Shown piece by piece: positions 1-8,357 of a stretch of 64,000 nt of DNA (positions within the stretch are counted from its first letter, which is position 1; every line of letters starts with the position of its first letter). Below the pieces are notes generated by a model. That model was not told where the DNA came from. It made no database searches and saw only the letters and a list, made by a program, of their open reading frames with translations. A program made the position numbers and the translations under genes. The DNA is taken from assembly GCF_001552255.1 (NCBI RefSeq), contig NZ_BCQV01000013.1, forward strand, positions 62,001-126,000. The letters are read 5' to 3'. Origin of the DNA: Alicyclobacillus shizuokensis NBRC 103103. GTDB taxonomy: Bacteria > Bacillota > Bacilli > Alicyclobacillales > Alicyclobacillaceae.

Positions 1-2
1 TC

Positions 3-995
3 AAGGCGCTGTCCCTGTGGATGACGATTAAGTGCGGCATCAACGGGCTTCCGTACGGCGGCGGCAAGGGCGGCGTGGTGTGCGATCCGCGCGAGATGTC
101 GTTCTCCGAGCTGGAGCGTCTGAGCCGCGCCTACGTGCGGGCCATCAGCCAGATTGTGGGGCCTACGAAGGACATCCCGGCGCCCGACGTGTTCACCAAT
201 TCCCAAATCATGGCCTGGATGATGGACGAATACAGCCGCCTGCGCGAGTTCGACTCGCCCGGCTTTATCACCGGCAAGCCACGGGTGCTGGGCGGATCGG
301 AAGGACGGGAAACGGCGACGGCGCGGGGCGTCGTCATCTGCATCGAGGAAGCGGCCAAGCGCCGCGGTCTCAACCTCGCGGACACGCGCATCATCATCCA
401 GGGCTTCGGCAACGCGGGCAGCTACCTGGCGAAGTTCCTGTACGACCTGGGCGCGCGCGTGGTCGGGATCTCCGACGCCTACGGGGCGCTGTACGATGAA
501 AAGGGGCTGCCCATTCCCGACCTGTTGGAGCAACGCGACTCGTTCGGAACGGTCACGACGCGGTATAAAGACACCATCACAAACAAGGAGTTGCTTGAAA
601 AGCCGTGTGACATTCTGGTCCCGGCCGCGATTGAAAACCAAATCACCGCCGCCAACGCCCAGCGGGTGCAGGCGTCGATTGTCGTTGAAGCGGCCAACGG
701 CCCGACCACCCTGGAGGCCACCCGCATCCTGAGCGAGCGTGGGGTGCTGCTGGTGCCCGACGTCTTGGCCAACTCAGGCGGGGTGACGGTCTCCTATTTT
801 GAATGGGTGCAGAATAACCAGGGATACTACTGGACGAAAGAGGAAGTGGAGCAGCGCCTGGTCCAGGCGATGCGGCAATCGTTCGACAAAGTGTACACGA
901 CGGCCCAGCGGCACGATGTCGACATGCGTCTGGCGGCATATATGACCGGCATTGAACGCACGGCGACCGCCCTGCGCCTGCGCGGCTGGTTGTAG
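3..995 (+). CDS. rocG: Glu/Leu/Phe/Val dehydrogenase, probable glutamate dehydrogenase (5' truncated by window edge)
   Basis: This would interconvert glutamate and 2-oxoglutarate with NAD(P). The reading frame is open from base 3, so the true start lies before the window; about 330 residues are present of a family length near 420. Visible are the substrate-site stretch MTIKCGINGLPYGGGKGG, whose lysines bind substrate and act in catalysis, and a Rossmann motif GFGNAGSYLA in the middle. The C-terminus looks complete. Arginase begins 84 bases downstream on the same strand, which suggests a role in arginine-to-glutamate-to-2-oxoglutarate catabolism, as in RocG. A GudB-type housekeeping enzyme is the alternative, and the symbol is therefore tentative. 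Confidence 0.9.
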   Translation, partial: KALSLWMTIKCGINGLPYGGGKGGVVCDPREMSFSELERLSRAYVRAISQIVGPTKDIPAPDVFTNSQIMAWMMDEYSRLREFDSPGFITGKPRVLGGSEGRETATARGVVICIEEAAKRRGLNLADTRIIIQGFGNAGSYLAKFLYDLGARVVGISDAYGALYDEKGLPIPDLLEQRDSFGTVTTRYKDTITNKELLEKPCDILVPAAIENQITAANAQRVQASIVVEAANGPTTLEATRILSERGVLLVPDVLANSGGVTVSYFEWVQNNQGYYWTKEEVEQRLVQAMRQSFDKVYTTAQRHDVDMRLAAYMTGIERTATALRLRGWL

Positions 996-1079
996 GGCAC
1001 ATGCGCGGCCGGCTTGGCGGGCGCTGCGCGAGGGTGGGGGCCCGCGGCCGGATCGCGGAACGTACAGGAGGTTCAAGGC

Positions 1080-1976
1080 ATGAAAGAGATTCACATCATC
1101 GGCGTGCCGTCCGACTACGGGCAGGGCCGGCGCGGCGTGGACATGGGCCCGAGCGCCATCCGCTACGCGGGGTTGAAGGAAAAGCTGGAGCGGCTTGGAT
1201 ACACCGTCAAAGACCTCGGGGACGTGCCGGTACCCACCCCGGAGACGCGGCGCATTGAGCACGAGAAGTTGAAGTACCTGTCCGAAGTGATCTCGGTGTG
1301 CGAGGCGCTGGCCGACAAGGTGCGCGAGGTGGTGGCGGCGGACCGCACACCGGTGGTGCTGGGCGGCGACCACAGCATCGCCATCGGCAGCCTCGCCGGT
1401 CTGGCCACGGCCGGGAAGAACTTTGGCCTTATCTGGTTCGACGCCCACGGCGACATGAACACGCACGAGACCACCCCGTCCGGCAACATCCACGGCATGC
1501 CGCTGGCCGCGAGTCTCGGCCTTGGGCACGAATCGCTGACACGGCTCGCGGGCGTGAGCCCGAAGGTCCAGGCGGACCGGGTGGTGCTGGTGGGAGCGCG
1601 ATCGATTGACGGCGACGAGGCCAACCTGATTCGCCAATCCGGCATCCATGTGTTCACGATGGCCGAGATTGACCGCATGGGCATGGACGCGGTGATGCAA
1701 AGGGCGATTGAAATCGCCGGCGACGGTACAGACGGCATCCACCTCAGCCTCGACCTGGACGGGCTCGATCCGATGTTCGCCCCGGGTGTGGGCACGCCAG
1801 TGAACGGCGGTGTGACCTACCGGGAAGGCCACCTGGCGATGGAGCTGCTGGCGGCCTCCGGCAAGCTGCTGTCAGTGGACGTGGTGGAGGTCAACCCGAT
1901 TCTCGACCACCGCAACCAGACCGGCCGCATGGCGGTGGAACTGGTGGAGTCCCTGTTTGGCAAACGGGTACTGTGA
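1080..1976 (+). CDS. rocF: Arginase
   Basis: It hydrolyses L-arginine to ornithine and urea in the cytoplasm. The 298-residue length matches bacterial arginases. The Mn-binding motifs GGDHS (about residue 95), DAHGDMNTH (about 121) and SLDLDGLDP (about 223) are all intact, and the Gly-rich GPSAIRYAG start is typical. I chose ATG 1080 because an AGGAGG ribosome site lies about 9 bases upstream; an upstream TTG in frame at 1014 has no such site and adds unmatched residues. It follows the glutamate dehydrogenase gene closely, so the two probably form an arginine-utilisation unit. Agmatinase is the only close alternative, but the overall pattern is arginase. Confidence 0.95.
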   Translation: MKEIHIIGVPSDYGQGRRGVDMGPSAIRYAGLKEKLERLGYTVKDLGDVPVPTPETRRIEHEKLKYLSEVISVCEALADKVREVVAADRTPVVLGGDHSIAIGSLAGLATAGKNFGLIWFDAHGDMNTHETTPSGNIHGMPLAASLGLGHESLTRLAGVSPKVQADRVVLVGARSIDGDEANLIRQSGIHVFTMAEIDRMGMDAVMQRAIEIAGDGTDGIHLSLDLDGLDPMFAPGVGTPVNGGVTYREGHLAMELLAASGKLLSVDVVEVNPILDHRNQTGRMAVELVESLFGKRVL

Positions 1977-2007
1977 CGCATTGTTCGGAGATGCGGCGTA
2001 GGCTGCG

Positions 2008-2157
2008 TCAGCCGGCGAATCGGCCGTCTGCAACGCCTGGAATGTCCACGGGCAGACGGCCCTCGGCCGGCGCACCGAATAATGCGGCAACGCCGGCCCG
2101 CACCATCCAGGGTGTATATTCGTACAAGGCCAATTCTCGCACTTGCTGCCTGGTCAT
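2008..2157 (-). pseudogene. NagZ (beta-N-acetylglucosaminidase) C-terminal remnant
   Basis: A 49-codon reading frame just downstream of murQ reads like the very end of a family 3 N-acetylglucosaminidase: ALYEYTPWMVRAGVAALFG followed by GRLPVDIPG. NagZ is normally over 500 residues, and the missing part would lie where murQ now is. A ribosome-site-like AAGGGGTGG precedes its ATG, so the stub might be translated, but it lacks the whole catalytic barrel. In B. subtilis nagZ sits in the same cluster as murQ, amlX and namZ, so this fits a deleted cluster member. Assignment rests on short similarity seen by eye. Confidence 0.6.
2022..2061. terminator. Inverted repeat, possible bidirectional terminator
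   Basis: GGCCGTCTGC (2022-2031) and GCAGACGGCC (2052-2061) form a perfect 10-bp stem with a 20-base loop between the convergent arginase and murQ units. There is no T-run on either side, and the repeat lies inside the nagZ remnant, so its function is uncertain. Confidence 0.35.
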
Positions 2158-2168
2158 GAGCCCACCCC

Positions 2169-3074
2169 TTACTCGCGCCTCTCGAGAACTTGGCGCAGGC
2201 GGCCTTGGGCAGCCGCCAACAAATCCTCCGCCTGCTCTCTGGGCACATGTTTCTCGTGCATCACAATCGCGGTCTTCACACTGCCTCCAGCGTCAGCCAA
2301 AAGCTTGGCGGCGTCCACGTACTCCAGCCCAGTGGCCAGCATAATAATACGCTTAGAGCGTTCCACCAGCTTTTCGTTGGTCGCCCGCAAGTCCACCATC
2401 AGGTTTTGATAAACCTTTCCCAGGCGCACCATCGTCGCCGTGCTGAGCATATTGAGAACCATCTTCTGCGCAGTGCCGGCCTTCATCCGAGTGGACCCCA
2501 TCAACACCTCCGGTCCGGTGACAACCTCAATCGCCACTTGCGCATACCGGCTGGCGATGGCGTCCGGATTACAGCACAGCGAAATGCGGCCCGCGCCCAC
2601 GCGCTCGGCGTATTGAAGGCCGCCGATGACATATGGGGTGCGGCCGCTCGCGGCAATCCCAACCAGTACATCCTGGTTGCTTAGGCCCAGCGATTGAAGA
2701 TCCCGTTCCGCCCATTCCGGGTGATCCTCCGATTCCTCGACGGCTTCAAACATCGCCTGTCGCCCCCCAGCTATGACCGCCCATACCAACCCTTGGGGAG
2801 TGTTGAAGGTCGGCGGACATTCCGCTGCGTCCAACACAGCCAATCGGCCGCTGGTGCCGGCGCCGAGATAGATAAGGCGGCCGCCGCCGTGCATCCGTTC
2901 CACAATCAAGTCCACCGCCCGCGCAATCTGCGGCAGCGCCCGCTCCACAGCCAGCGGTACTTGTTTATCCGCTTCATTCATCAGACGCAGAATACCCAGC
3001 GTGGAATGCTCATCCAGGTCTCTATACCGTTCGCTCGCCTGCTCCGTCTGCAGCCGCGTCCAAATCGTGTCCAT
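2169..3074 (-). CDS. murQ: N-acetylmuramic acid 6-phosphate etherase MurQ
   Basis: It cleaves the lactyl ether of MurNAc-6-phosphate to give GlcNAc-6-phosphate and lactate in cell-wall recycling. The 301 residues match the family length. Seen are the SIS-domain signature YLGAGTSGRLAVLDAAECPP, the IAASGRTPYVIGG phosphate-site segment, GSTRMKAGTAQK and the C-terminal helical domain. I place the start at ATG 3074, preceded by GGGAGTGGAG; the reading frame stays open a further 129 codons upstream through an aspartokinase ACT scrap, which is not part of MurQ. It is the last intact gene of the leftward NlpC/P60-CocE-murQ unit and matches the sugar kinase and MurR-like regulator nearby. Confidence 0.95.
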   Translation of the reverse strand: MDTIWTRLQTEQASERYRDLDEHSTLGILRLMNEADKQVPLAVERALPQIARAVDLIVERMHGGGRLIYLGAGTSGRLAVLDAAECPPTFNTPQGLVWAVIAGGRQAMFEAVEESEDHPEWAERDLQSLGLSNQDVLVGIAASGRTPYVIGGLQYAERVGAGRISLCCNPDAIASRYAQVAIEVVTGPEVLMGSTRMKAGTAQKMVLNMLSTATMVRLGKVYQNLMVDLRATNEKLVERSKRIIMLATGLEYVDAAKLLADAGGSVKTAIVMHEKHVPREQAEDLLAAAQGRLRQVLERRE

Positions 3075-3206
3075 GCTCTCCACTCCCGTATGCCCCACCT
3101 GCTCTCTACAAGACTGCGGTGGCCAGCCATCTAGACAAAGGATGATTTCGTCATCTTCGTCGGTTGCCCCAAAGTGTAGAGGTAGAAGAAAACTACGGAC
3201 ACCAAG

Positions 3207-3495
3207 CAAAAAACTCATCGTGCACAGCACCTGGATGGCAGTTCCCAGTTCATCCCCAGGAATTAGACACGATATCTCCATCTCCGAAGTGATGACCATA
3301 ATTATGACGATACCTGCATCACTCAGCGTGCGAAACATCTGACAAGCAATTCGTTGGTTGCTGAATACCCCCACACCGAGAAGCGAAACCTTGGCTACAT
3401 TGTCTTGGCACTCGATTCTCGAATACCCTAAGCTATTCTTCATCCGCTTGAGGATGTCCACAACCTGTTCAAGGTCTTGCTGATTGACTAAAACC
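3207..3495 (-). pseudogene. Aspartokinase C-terminal ACT-domain remnant
   Basis: In frame with and upstream of murQ the sequence encodes VLVNQQDLEQVVDIL, NVAKVSLLGVGVFSN and MVITSEMEISCLI. This is the order seen in the last ACT domain of LysC-type aspartokinases (compare DVAKVSIVGVGM and STSEIKISVL). The kinase domain and first ACT repeat are absent because the neighbouring CocE gene ends at 3496. After about 3207 the similarity stops and unrelated codons lead to the murQ start. I infer an orphan 3' end left by a deletion or recombination. A fused regulatory ACT domain on MurQ is possible but unlikely, since murQ has its own ribosome site. Confidence 0.7.
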
Positions 3496-5142
3496 CTACC
3501 GCTTGATCACGGGTAAAATCACGGCGGACGGCCGCAGGGCGTCATGATACACCGTTTGCTCGGCGCATTCGACCCGCTCGGACAGGCCAAGCGCGTCCTC
3601 CGTATTGGGGTTCCTGTCGTACTTGGGGAACGCGCTGGACGCGACGTGTACTCGAATCCGATGGCCGGGCAGGAACACATGGCTGGTGTTCCAGCAGTCG
3701 ATGGTCAGCCTCATCACCTCGCCAGGTTGCGTGAACACGGTCTTGTCCATCCCGTGACGGTACCGCACGCGCACCATCCCGTCACACAGGCGCTGCACAT
3801 AACCGTTCGGCCACACGTCGTGCAACTGCGCCATAAAATCCGTGTCCGGCGCACTGGTTGCCGCATACAACTGCACGCAAACCGGCCCCGTGATTTCCAG
3901 CTCTTCATGGACCGGATCGCTCGTGTATACCAGCACATCCTCTCGTAGATGCACCTCGCGGTAGTCGTCCGGGCCGCCGATCTGTTCCGACGTTGGTTGG
4001 GTGAGAAACGGTACTGGATTCCGTGGATCATATAGATACTGATCCGCCGGCTCCTCCACACTCGGTTCCCGTGTCGACAGGGTTCCGTCTCCGAACGATC
4101 CGTTCGCATTCCCGCGGCTGTGGAAATACCAAGGGACGTACGCGGTGTCAGGTAGCGGCCAGGCAGAAGCGTCGCGCCACTCATTCTTGCCCATGAGAAA
4201 ATAGCGCACAGGCGGCTCACGGTCGACTCCGTTGTCGATGCCCTTCAACCAGCGATCAAAAAACCGCAGTTCCAAGCCGAACAAGTCAATGACCGCCTCT
4301 GGCCCAAAGTCCACATCCCCGATTCGGGTCGATTCATTCACCTGATGCGGCCAGGGCCCCATGACAAGCCGCTGTGCGGCCCGCGCCCGCGCGCTCGGCG
4401 CGCGCGTCGTCATGCCCACAAAGTTGCGCAGCGTCCCCACCTGTTCGTCGTCGTACCAGCCTGAGACGTGCAACACAGGCAGGTCGATCTCGCCAAAACG
4501 CTGTTGGTAAGAAATTTCCTGCCACCACGCATCCAAAGTGGGATGCGCGAACTCTTCCCGCCATTGGGGAATCACCCGCCCAGCCGCCTTGTCCATCGTG
4601 TAGAGCGGAAGGTGCCAGTAGATGTTCTCCCAGTCGAGCGCGTGCGTGTTCTGCACCGTCCGTCCGCTGACCAGGAACAGCCAACACAGGTGGGAGGGGA
4701 CAGGCGTCCCGGTGGGCCATTCGACAAACGCGTCCGACGGCGAGACCAGGGTAACCATGGCCTGGAGGTGGGGAGGGTGTTCCAAGGCGCAGAGCCACTG
4801 GCACTTGGCCAAATAGGACCCGCCGAGCGTCCCCACCCGTCCACTCGCGTACGGCTGGGCAGCCGCCCATTCGACCGTATCGTAGCCGTCCCTTCCCTCG
4901 TTGCGGTACGGTGTGAACACGCCTTCACTATCGCCCCTGCCACGCACGTCCACGTTGAGCACCGCATAACCGTGGCTGGCGAAGAAACGCGCCTGTTGAA
5001 TCAGAGCCTGGGACTGGCGACCGTAGGGTGTGCGTACGACAATCGTCGGCATTCTATCCTCAGTGGTATCGGGCAAAAACAGATCCGCGGCCAATTGCAT
5101 ACCATCCCGCATGGGAATCGAGATCCCCCATCGTTCCGCCAT
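3496..5142 (-). CDS. CocE/NonD (X-Pro dipeptidyl-peptidase S15-type) hydrolase
   Basis: A 548-residue alpha/beta hydrolase of the CocE/S15 group, which cleaves acyl, ester or X-Pro peptide bonds. The N-terminal hydrolase fold carries the nucleophile elbow GGSYLAKCQW (Ser), an acid region SGWYDDEQVGT and a His segment GPWPHQVNES; the C-terminal part is the beta-rich jelly-roll of the family. No signal peptide is visible, so it is probably cytoplasmic. ATG 5142 has a GGGAGGGG site and starts only 4 bases after the NlpC/P60 stop, suggesting translational coupling. Its position between a wall-peptide endopeptidase and murQ suggests, by inference only, action on muropeptide-derived peptides or esters. 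Confidence 0.88.
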   Translation of the reverse strand: MAERWGISIPMRDGMQLAADLFLPDTTEDRMPTIVVRTPYGRQSQALIQQARFFASHGYAVLNVDVRGRGDSEGVFTPYRNEGRDGYDTVEWAAAQPYASGRVGTLGGSYLAKCQWLCALEHPPHLQAMVTLVSPSDAFVEWPTGTPVPSHLCWLFLVSGRTVQNTHALDWENIYWHLPLYTMDKAAGRVIPQWREEFAHPTLDAWWQEISYQQRFGEIDLPVLHVSGWYDDEQVGTLRNFVGMTTRAPSARARAAQRLVMGPWPHQVNESTRIGDVDFGPEAVIDLFGLELRFFDRWLKGIDNGVDREPPVRYFLMGKNEWRDASAWPLPDTAYVPWYFHSRGNANGSFGDGTLSTREPSVEEPADQYLYDPRNPVPFLTQPTSEQIGGPDDYREVHLREDVLVYTSDPVHEELEITGPVCVQLYAATSAPDTDFMAQLHDVWPNGYVQRLCDGMVRVRYRHGMDKTVFTQPGEVMRLTIDCWNTSHVFLPGHRIRVHVASSAFPKYDRNPNTEDALGLSERVECAEQTVYHDALRPSAVILPVIKR

Positions 5143-5146
5143 CTTC

Positions 5147-6409
5147 TCACCCCTCCCACAGTCGTCCAGCGAACGGATCGAGCGCTCCCGTAAGGGATTC
5201 CAGAAAGGTCATTCCGGTTCTGGTTTCAATCTCTAGCGGCGACACCATAACAGCGTCGACCGACACATACCGTGCCCTGCCGTTCACCCGGTCCACGTAG
5301 CCGGCGAAACCGTGAATCACGTAGTGCTTACCGCCCTCCGCACCCAGGTACATCATGACGTGTCCCGGCATAAACAGCAGATCGCCTGCCGAGAGTCCTG
5401 CCAAGATGTCCATTCGAGCCGTGATGGACGCCTTTTGCGGAATGACAATCCGATTGGGCAGGGCGACCTCCTGCATGGCGGCGTCGCGCGGCAGCTGGAC
5501 GCCCACGGTGCGATACACATCCATGACGAAGCTGGAACAGTCGTGCATGCCAAAGGCGCCGCCCCAACCATACCGCTCGCCGAGCAGTCGAAAGGCCACA
5601 CGTACGATGCTCTCGCGTGTGAACGGAAGGTATCCGACCTGGGTCCTGCCGTTGTCACGAATCGACGCCATCATCGGGGTGAGTGTCCCTGCCTCGCTCC
5701 GGCACGGCCAGGCCACATGGATACTGCCAAACTCCCTTTCCGCGTCCCACAGCGGCAAAACCGCCGCGAACTCCACCGCCTTGTTGGAGACAGCAGGATG
5801 ATATGGATTGGGCTGCGTAGCCACCCCGGTGTCCGCCACCACGAGCACGTGTTGCGGGTGAGCCCAGCGTTCAAACTCCGCCTGGGTCATATCGGCGACA
5901 TCGTGATCCCGTACCCACCCGGCATAGGTGCGCGATATCACATAGCGCCACTCTCGGTCCCGGCTGAGTCCAAAACTCAGCAGCGGTTCAAAAGTGTGCA
6001 GTGTGGTATCCTGAAACTGGTCATCCACACGGTCCTCCGGCGTCCGAAACGCCTTTGCAGCCGTTGGAAAGCGACGAAGATCCGTCTGCCGGACCGCGAC
6101 CCCGGGTATGCAAGCCAAGACGGACGCTGAGGCGTTGTCCTCCACTTCGGCCCAGAATCTATCGCCCAGAGGCTCGCCGGTCTCGTCAAACAGCGTCCTT
6201 GCATCTCGTTGGACCGGTGGAATGGGCCGGTCAAGCACCGGCGCAGCGAGCAGCGCCGTCAGGTCAGTCAATCCCTCGCTGAAGCAAGCCAGGGCTTGGT
6301 TGCATGCGTCGCGGTCGCCGCTGCCGTGGCTGTCCGAGGGAAGACGGTCAAGCCAGTATTCAGGACAGAGATGTTCATCGCGGACACCCCGGATGTATTC
6401 AGCCACCAT
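5147..6409 (-). CDS. NlpC/P60 (C40) endopeptidase with SH3b domains, YkfC-like
   Basis: A predicted cysteine peptidase that would cut gamma-D-Glu-diamino acid bonds in released wall peptides. The 420 residues hold an N-terminal helical stabilising region, SH3b-type domains in the middle and a C-terminal NlpC/P60 domain with the Cys motif YGWGGAFGMHDCSSF and the His motif PGHVMMYLG. No signal peptide is seen, which fits a cytoplasmic recycling enzyme such as YkfC, although this protein is longer. I start at ATG 6409 because TGGGAGGGG lies 5 bases upstream; an in-frame TTG at 6445 lacks a site. It leads a leftward operon from the promoter at 6514-6542. Confidence 0.9.
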   Translation of the reverse strand: MVAEYIRGVRDEHLCPEYWLDRLPSDSHGSGDRDACNQALACFSEGLTDLTALLAAPVLDRPIPPVQRDARTLFDETGEPLGDRFWAEVEDNASASVLACIPGVAVRQTDLRRFPTAAKAFRTPEDRVDDQFQDTTLHTFEPLLSFGLSRDREWRYVISRTYAGWVRDHDVADMTQAEFERWAHPQHVLVVADTGVATQPNPYHPAVSNKAVEFAAVLPLWDAEREFGSIHVAWPCRSEAGTLTPMMASIRDNGRTQVGYLPFTRESIVRVAFRLLGERYGWGGAFGMHDCSSFVMDVYRTVGVQLPRDAAMQEVALPNRIVIPQKASITARMDILAGLSAGDLLFMPGHVMMYLGAEGGKHYVIHGFAGYVDRVNGRARYVSVDAVMVSPLEIETRTGMTFLESLTGALDPFAGRLWEG

Positions 6410-6513
6410 GGACCCCTCCCATGTCAGAACGTCGTCGATGGCCAACCCTGTGAGAGAACGACAAACACCTCATGAAATTCTGTTTCAATCCATTCACTCA
6501 TTCGATTAAATAT

Positions 6514-6542
6514 ATTATCATATCATTGATTTCATTGGTCAA
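6514..6542 (-). promoter_or_regulatory. SigA-type promoter for the NlpC/P60-CocE-murQ unit
   Basis: On the minus strand TTGACC (6542-6537) and GATAAT (6519-6514) are separated by 17 bases in an AT-rich divergent region. The expected start is about 100 bases before the endopeptidase ATG. On the plus strand, TTGATT with 17 bases to ATATAC in the same stretch could serve the namZ side. Confidence 0.65.
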
Positions 6543-6591
6543 TTCACAATATACGTTCAACCCATTCTGTCTATTTGCCAGGAGGATAATC

Positions 6592-7148
6592 ATGGACGCA
6601 TCCTTTGGGGTCGAAGTCCTTCTGTCCAAACGAACTGATCTCCTTCGCGACAAGCAAATCGGAATTGTCTCCAACTACGCCACCACGGAGAGGCATTTCC
6701 GACCGACGATCAACCTGCTCATCGAAGTGACGGAATGGCGAGTGACGACCTTGTTGGCCCCCGAGCACGGCCTCATGGGCTGCGCGAAGGAGGGCGAGTT
6801 CGTTGAATCCCAAACTGATGCTCACAGCGGTCTCACAGCCTACAGTCTCTATGGGAAACACCAAAGGCCGACCCGAGAGATGCTGGCGAACGTGGATGTT
6901 CTCATCATCGACCTGGTGGATATCGGGGTGCGTTACTACACGAACATCGGCATCGCTGTCAATTGCCTGGAGGCCTGCGCGGAGCTGGGTCTTCCAGTGG
7001 TCGTGCTGGATACACCCAACCCTCTAAACGGAGTGACGCGGGAGGGAAACATTTTATCGGCGCCGTTCGTTTCCCTGGTCGGGAGACTGGCCATTTTCAA
7101 GACTTGGAGAAATTCAACGAGCATATTGTGCAGTTCTATCTCTACTAG
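6592..7148 (+). pseudogene. namZ: NamZ (YbbC, DUF1343) exo-beta-N-acetylmuramidase, internal deletion
   Basis: The intact protein (about 360-410 residues) releases MurNAc from the non-reducing end of wall fragments. ATG 6592 follows CAGGAGG, and the first 165 or so codons are normal NamZ sequence, with APEHGL, DLVDIGVRYYTN and DTPNPLNG. Near base 7093 the sequence jumps, in another frame, to QDLEKFNEHIVQFYLY and a stop at 7148, which is the expected NamZ C-terminus. The 150-200 residues between are missing. Reading on in the first frame gives only a nonsense tail ending at 7200. No signal peptide is present, so the ancestor was probably a cytoplasmic form. Confidence 0.85.
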
Positions 7149-7227
7149 AGACTGCGCCAACGTGGCGCGTTTCCCGACGCTGCTCTTCAGCCGCATATGA
7201 CAATCTTACTGTGGCAGGTGACGTGAG

Positions 7228-8283
7228 GTGTGTATTCGCAGGGACAGGCTCACAGCTCTTGGCAGCCGTTTGCAGCAGGAAGTGGAATCATTTCGGATTC
7301 CCGGGGCAGTCGTTGCACTGGGGATTCGGCAAGAGATTGTTTATTACGAGACATTCGGATACGCAGAAAACCGCAACGGCACCGTCCGGAAGATGTCGCC
7401 AGACACCCTGTTTGACCTCGCTTCCCTGACAAAGGTTGTAGCCACGCTGCCATCGTTGCTCATGCTGATGGATGACGGGCGCCTGCGTCTCTCAGACAAG
7501 GTGGTGGACTTTATCCCCGAGTTTCCTGACCACGAAGTCTGTGTCCTACACCTGCTCACCCATACCTCAGGATTGCCCGCCTCTCGTCCCTACCATCGAA
7601 TCTGCAAGACTCCAGATGACATCTGGCATCGGGTTCGGACAGAAACCCTGGAGTACCGACCAGGCACTCGCGTCGTTTACAGCGATGTCGGATTCATGCT
7701 GCTGGCCCAGATCATCCAAGTTGTGGGCGGTCAACCGATCGACGAATACGCCCGCCAGCACATCTTCCAACCGTTGAAGATGAATCGAACGATGTACTGC
7801 CCACCACGCGAGTTGCAAAACCTGTGTGCTGCAACCGAAGCGAGTCACGACGGACCGGCCAAAGTCGGCATAGTGCATGACGAGAACGCCGAGGCCATGG
7901 GCGGAATTTCTGGCCACGCTGGCCTGTTTGCCCCCATGACGGACCTCATCCGTTACGTCCAGATGTGGACGTCCCCCCAGTACGCCCTGCTGTCATCCGC
8001 AGTGCGTCGTGTGGCCGTCCGCTGTCACACCGCAGACCTGGACGGCCGTCGCGGCTTGGGCTGGGTGTGCCGAGGAGACAGATACGATCACATGGGCGAT
8101 ACGTGGCCGCAAACAGCCGTTGGGCACACCGGCTTTACCGGCACCAGCCTCGCGTTCGACCCGGAAACCGGCCTATGGATGATACTGCTCACCAATGACG
8201 TCCACTACGGAAGGGAAAACCGGACCATCGTGAGGCTGAGAAGCTTGTTGCACAACATAGTGGGCAGCGCCATGGTGCCTTGA
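7228..8283 (+). CDS. Serine beta-lactamase-fold hydrolase, AmlX/YbbE-like
   Basis: A 351-residue class C beta-lactamase/esterase family protein. The catalytic SxxK is in LASLTKVVA (about residue 70), the second motif is YSDVGF, and the third, HTG, is in VGHTGFTGTS; LLTHTSGLP is also typical. In B. subtilis the homologue AmlX (YbbE) is encoded beside namZ and murQ and is thought to act on wall peptides or amides. No signal peptide is visible. The best start is GTG 7228 after AGGTGACGTGAG; the gene follows the broken namZ by 79 bases. Its exact substrate is unknown. Confidence 0.85.
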   Translation: MCIRRDRLTALGSRLQQEVESFRIPGAVVALGIRQEIVYYETFGYAENRNGTVRKMSPDTLFDLASLTKVVATLPSLLMLMDDGRLRLSDKVVDFIPEFPDHEVCVLHLLTHTSGLPASRPYHRICKTPDDIWHRVRTETLEYRPGTRVVYSDVGFMLLAQIIQVVGGQPIDEYARQHIFQPLKMNRTMYCPPRELQNLCAATEASHDGPAKVGIVHDENAEAMGGISGHAGLFAPMTDLIRYVQMWTSPQYALLSSAVRRVAVRCHTADLDGRRGLGWVCRGDRYDHMGDTWPQTAVGHTGFTGTSLAFDPETGLWMILLTNDVHYGRENRTIVRLRSLLHNIVGSAMVP

Positions 8284-8357
8284 CGCACGCAACAGGGCGA
8301 AGGGTTGGCGGCCGATAGGCGTCGCCGTCCCGTCGTTCCCTGCCCAACGACAACCCT

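Noticed and set aside
1014-1079. Earlier TTG start for arginase
   Set aside because: No ribosome site, and the extra residues do not match arginases; ATG 1080 has AGGAGG.
774-1832. 352-codon open frame on the minus strand across the arginase gene
   Set aside because: It is a GC-rich shadow of arginase with low-complexity His/Arg composition and no family resemblance.
7149-7200. C-terminal tail of the first namZ frame as a real protein end
   Set aside because: It follows the deletion junction and overlaps the true namZ end in another frame; the residues have no similarity.
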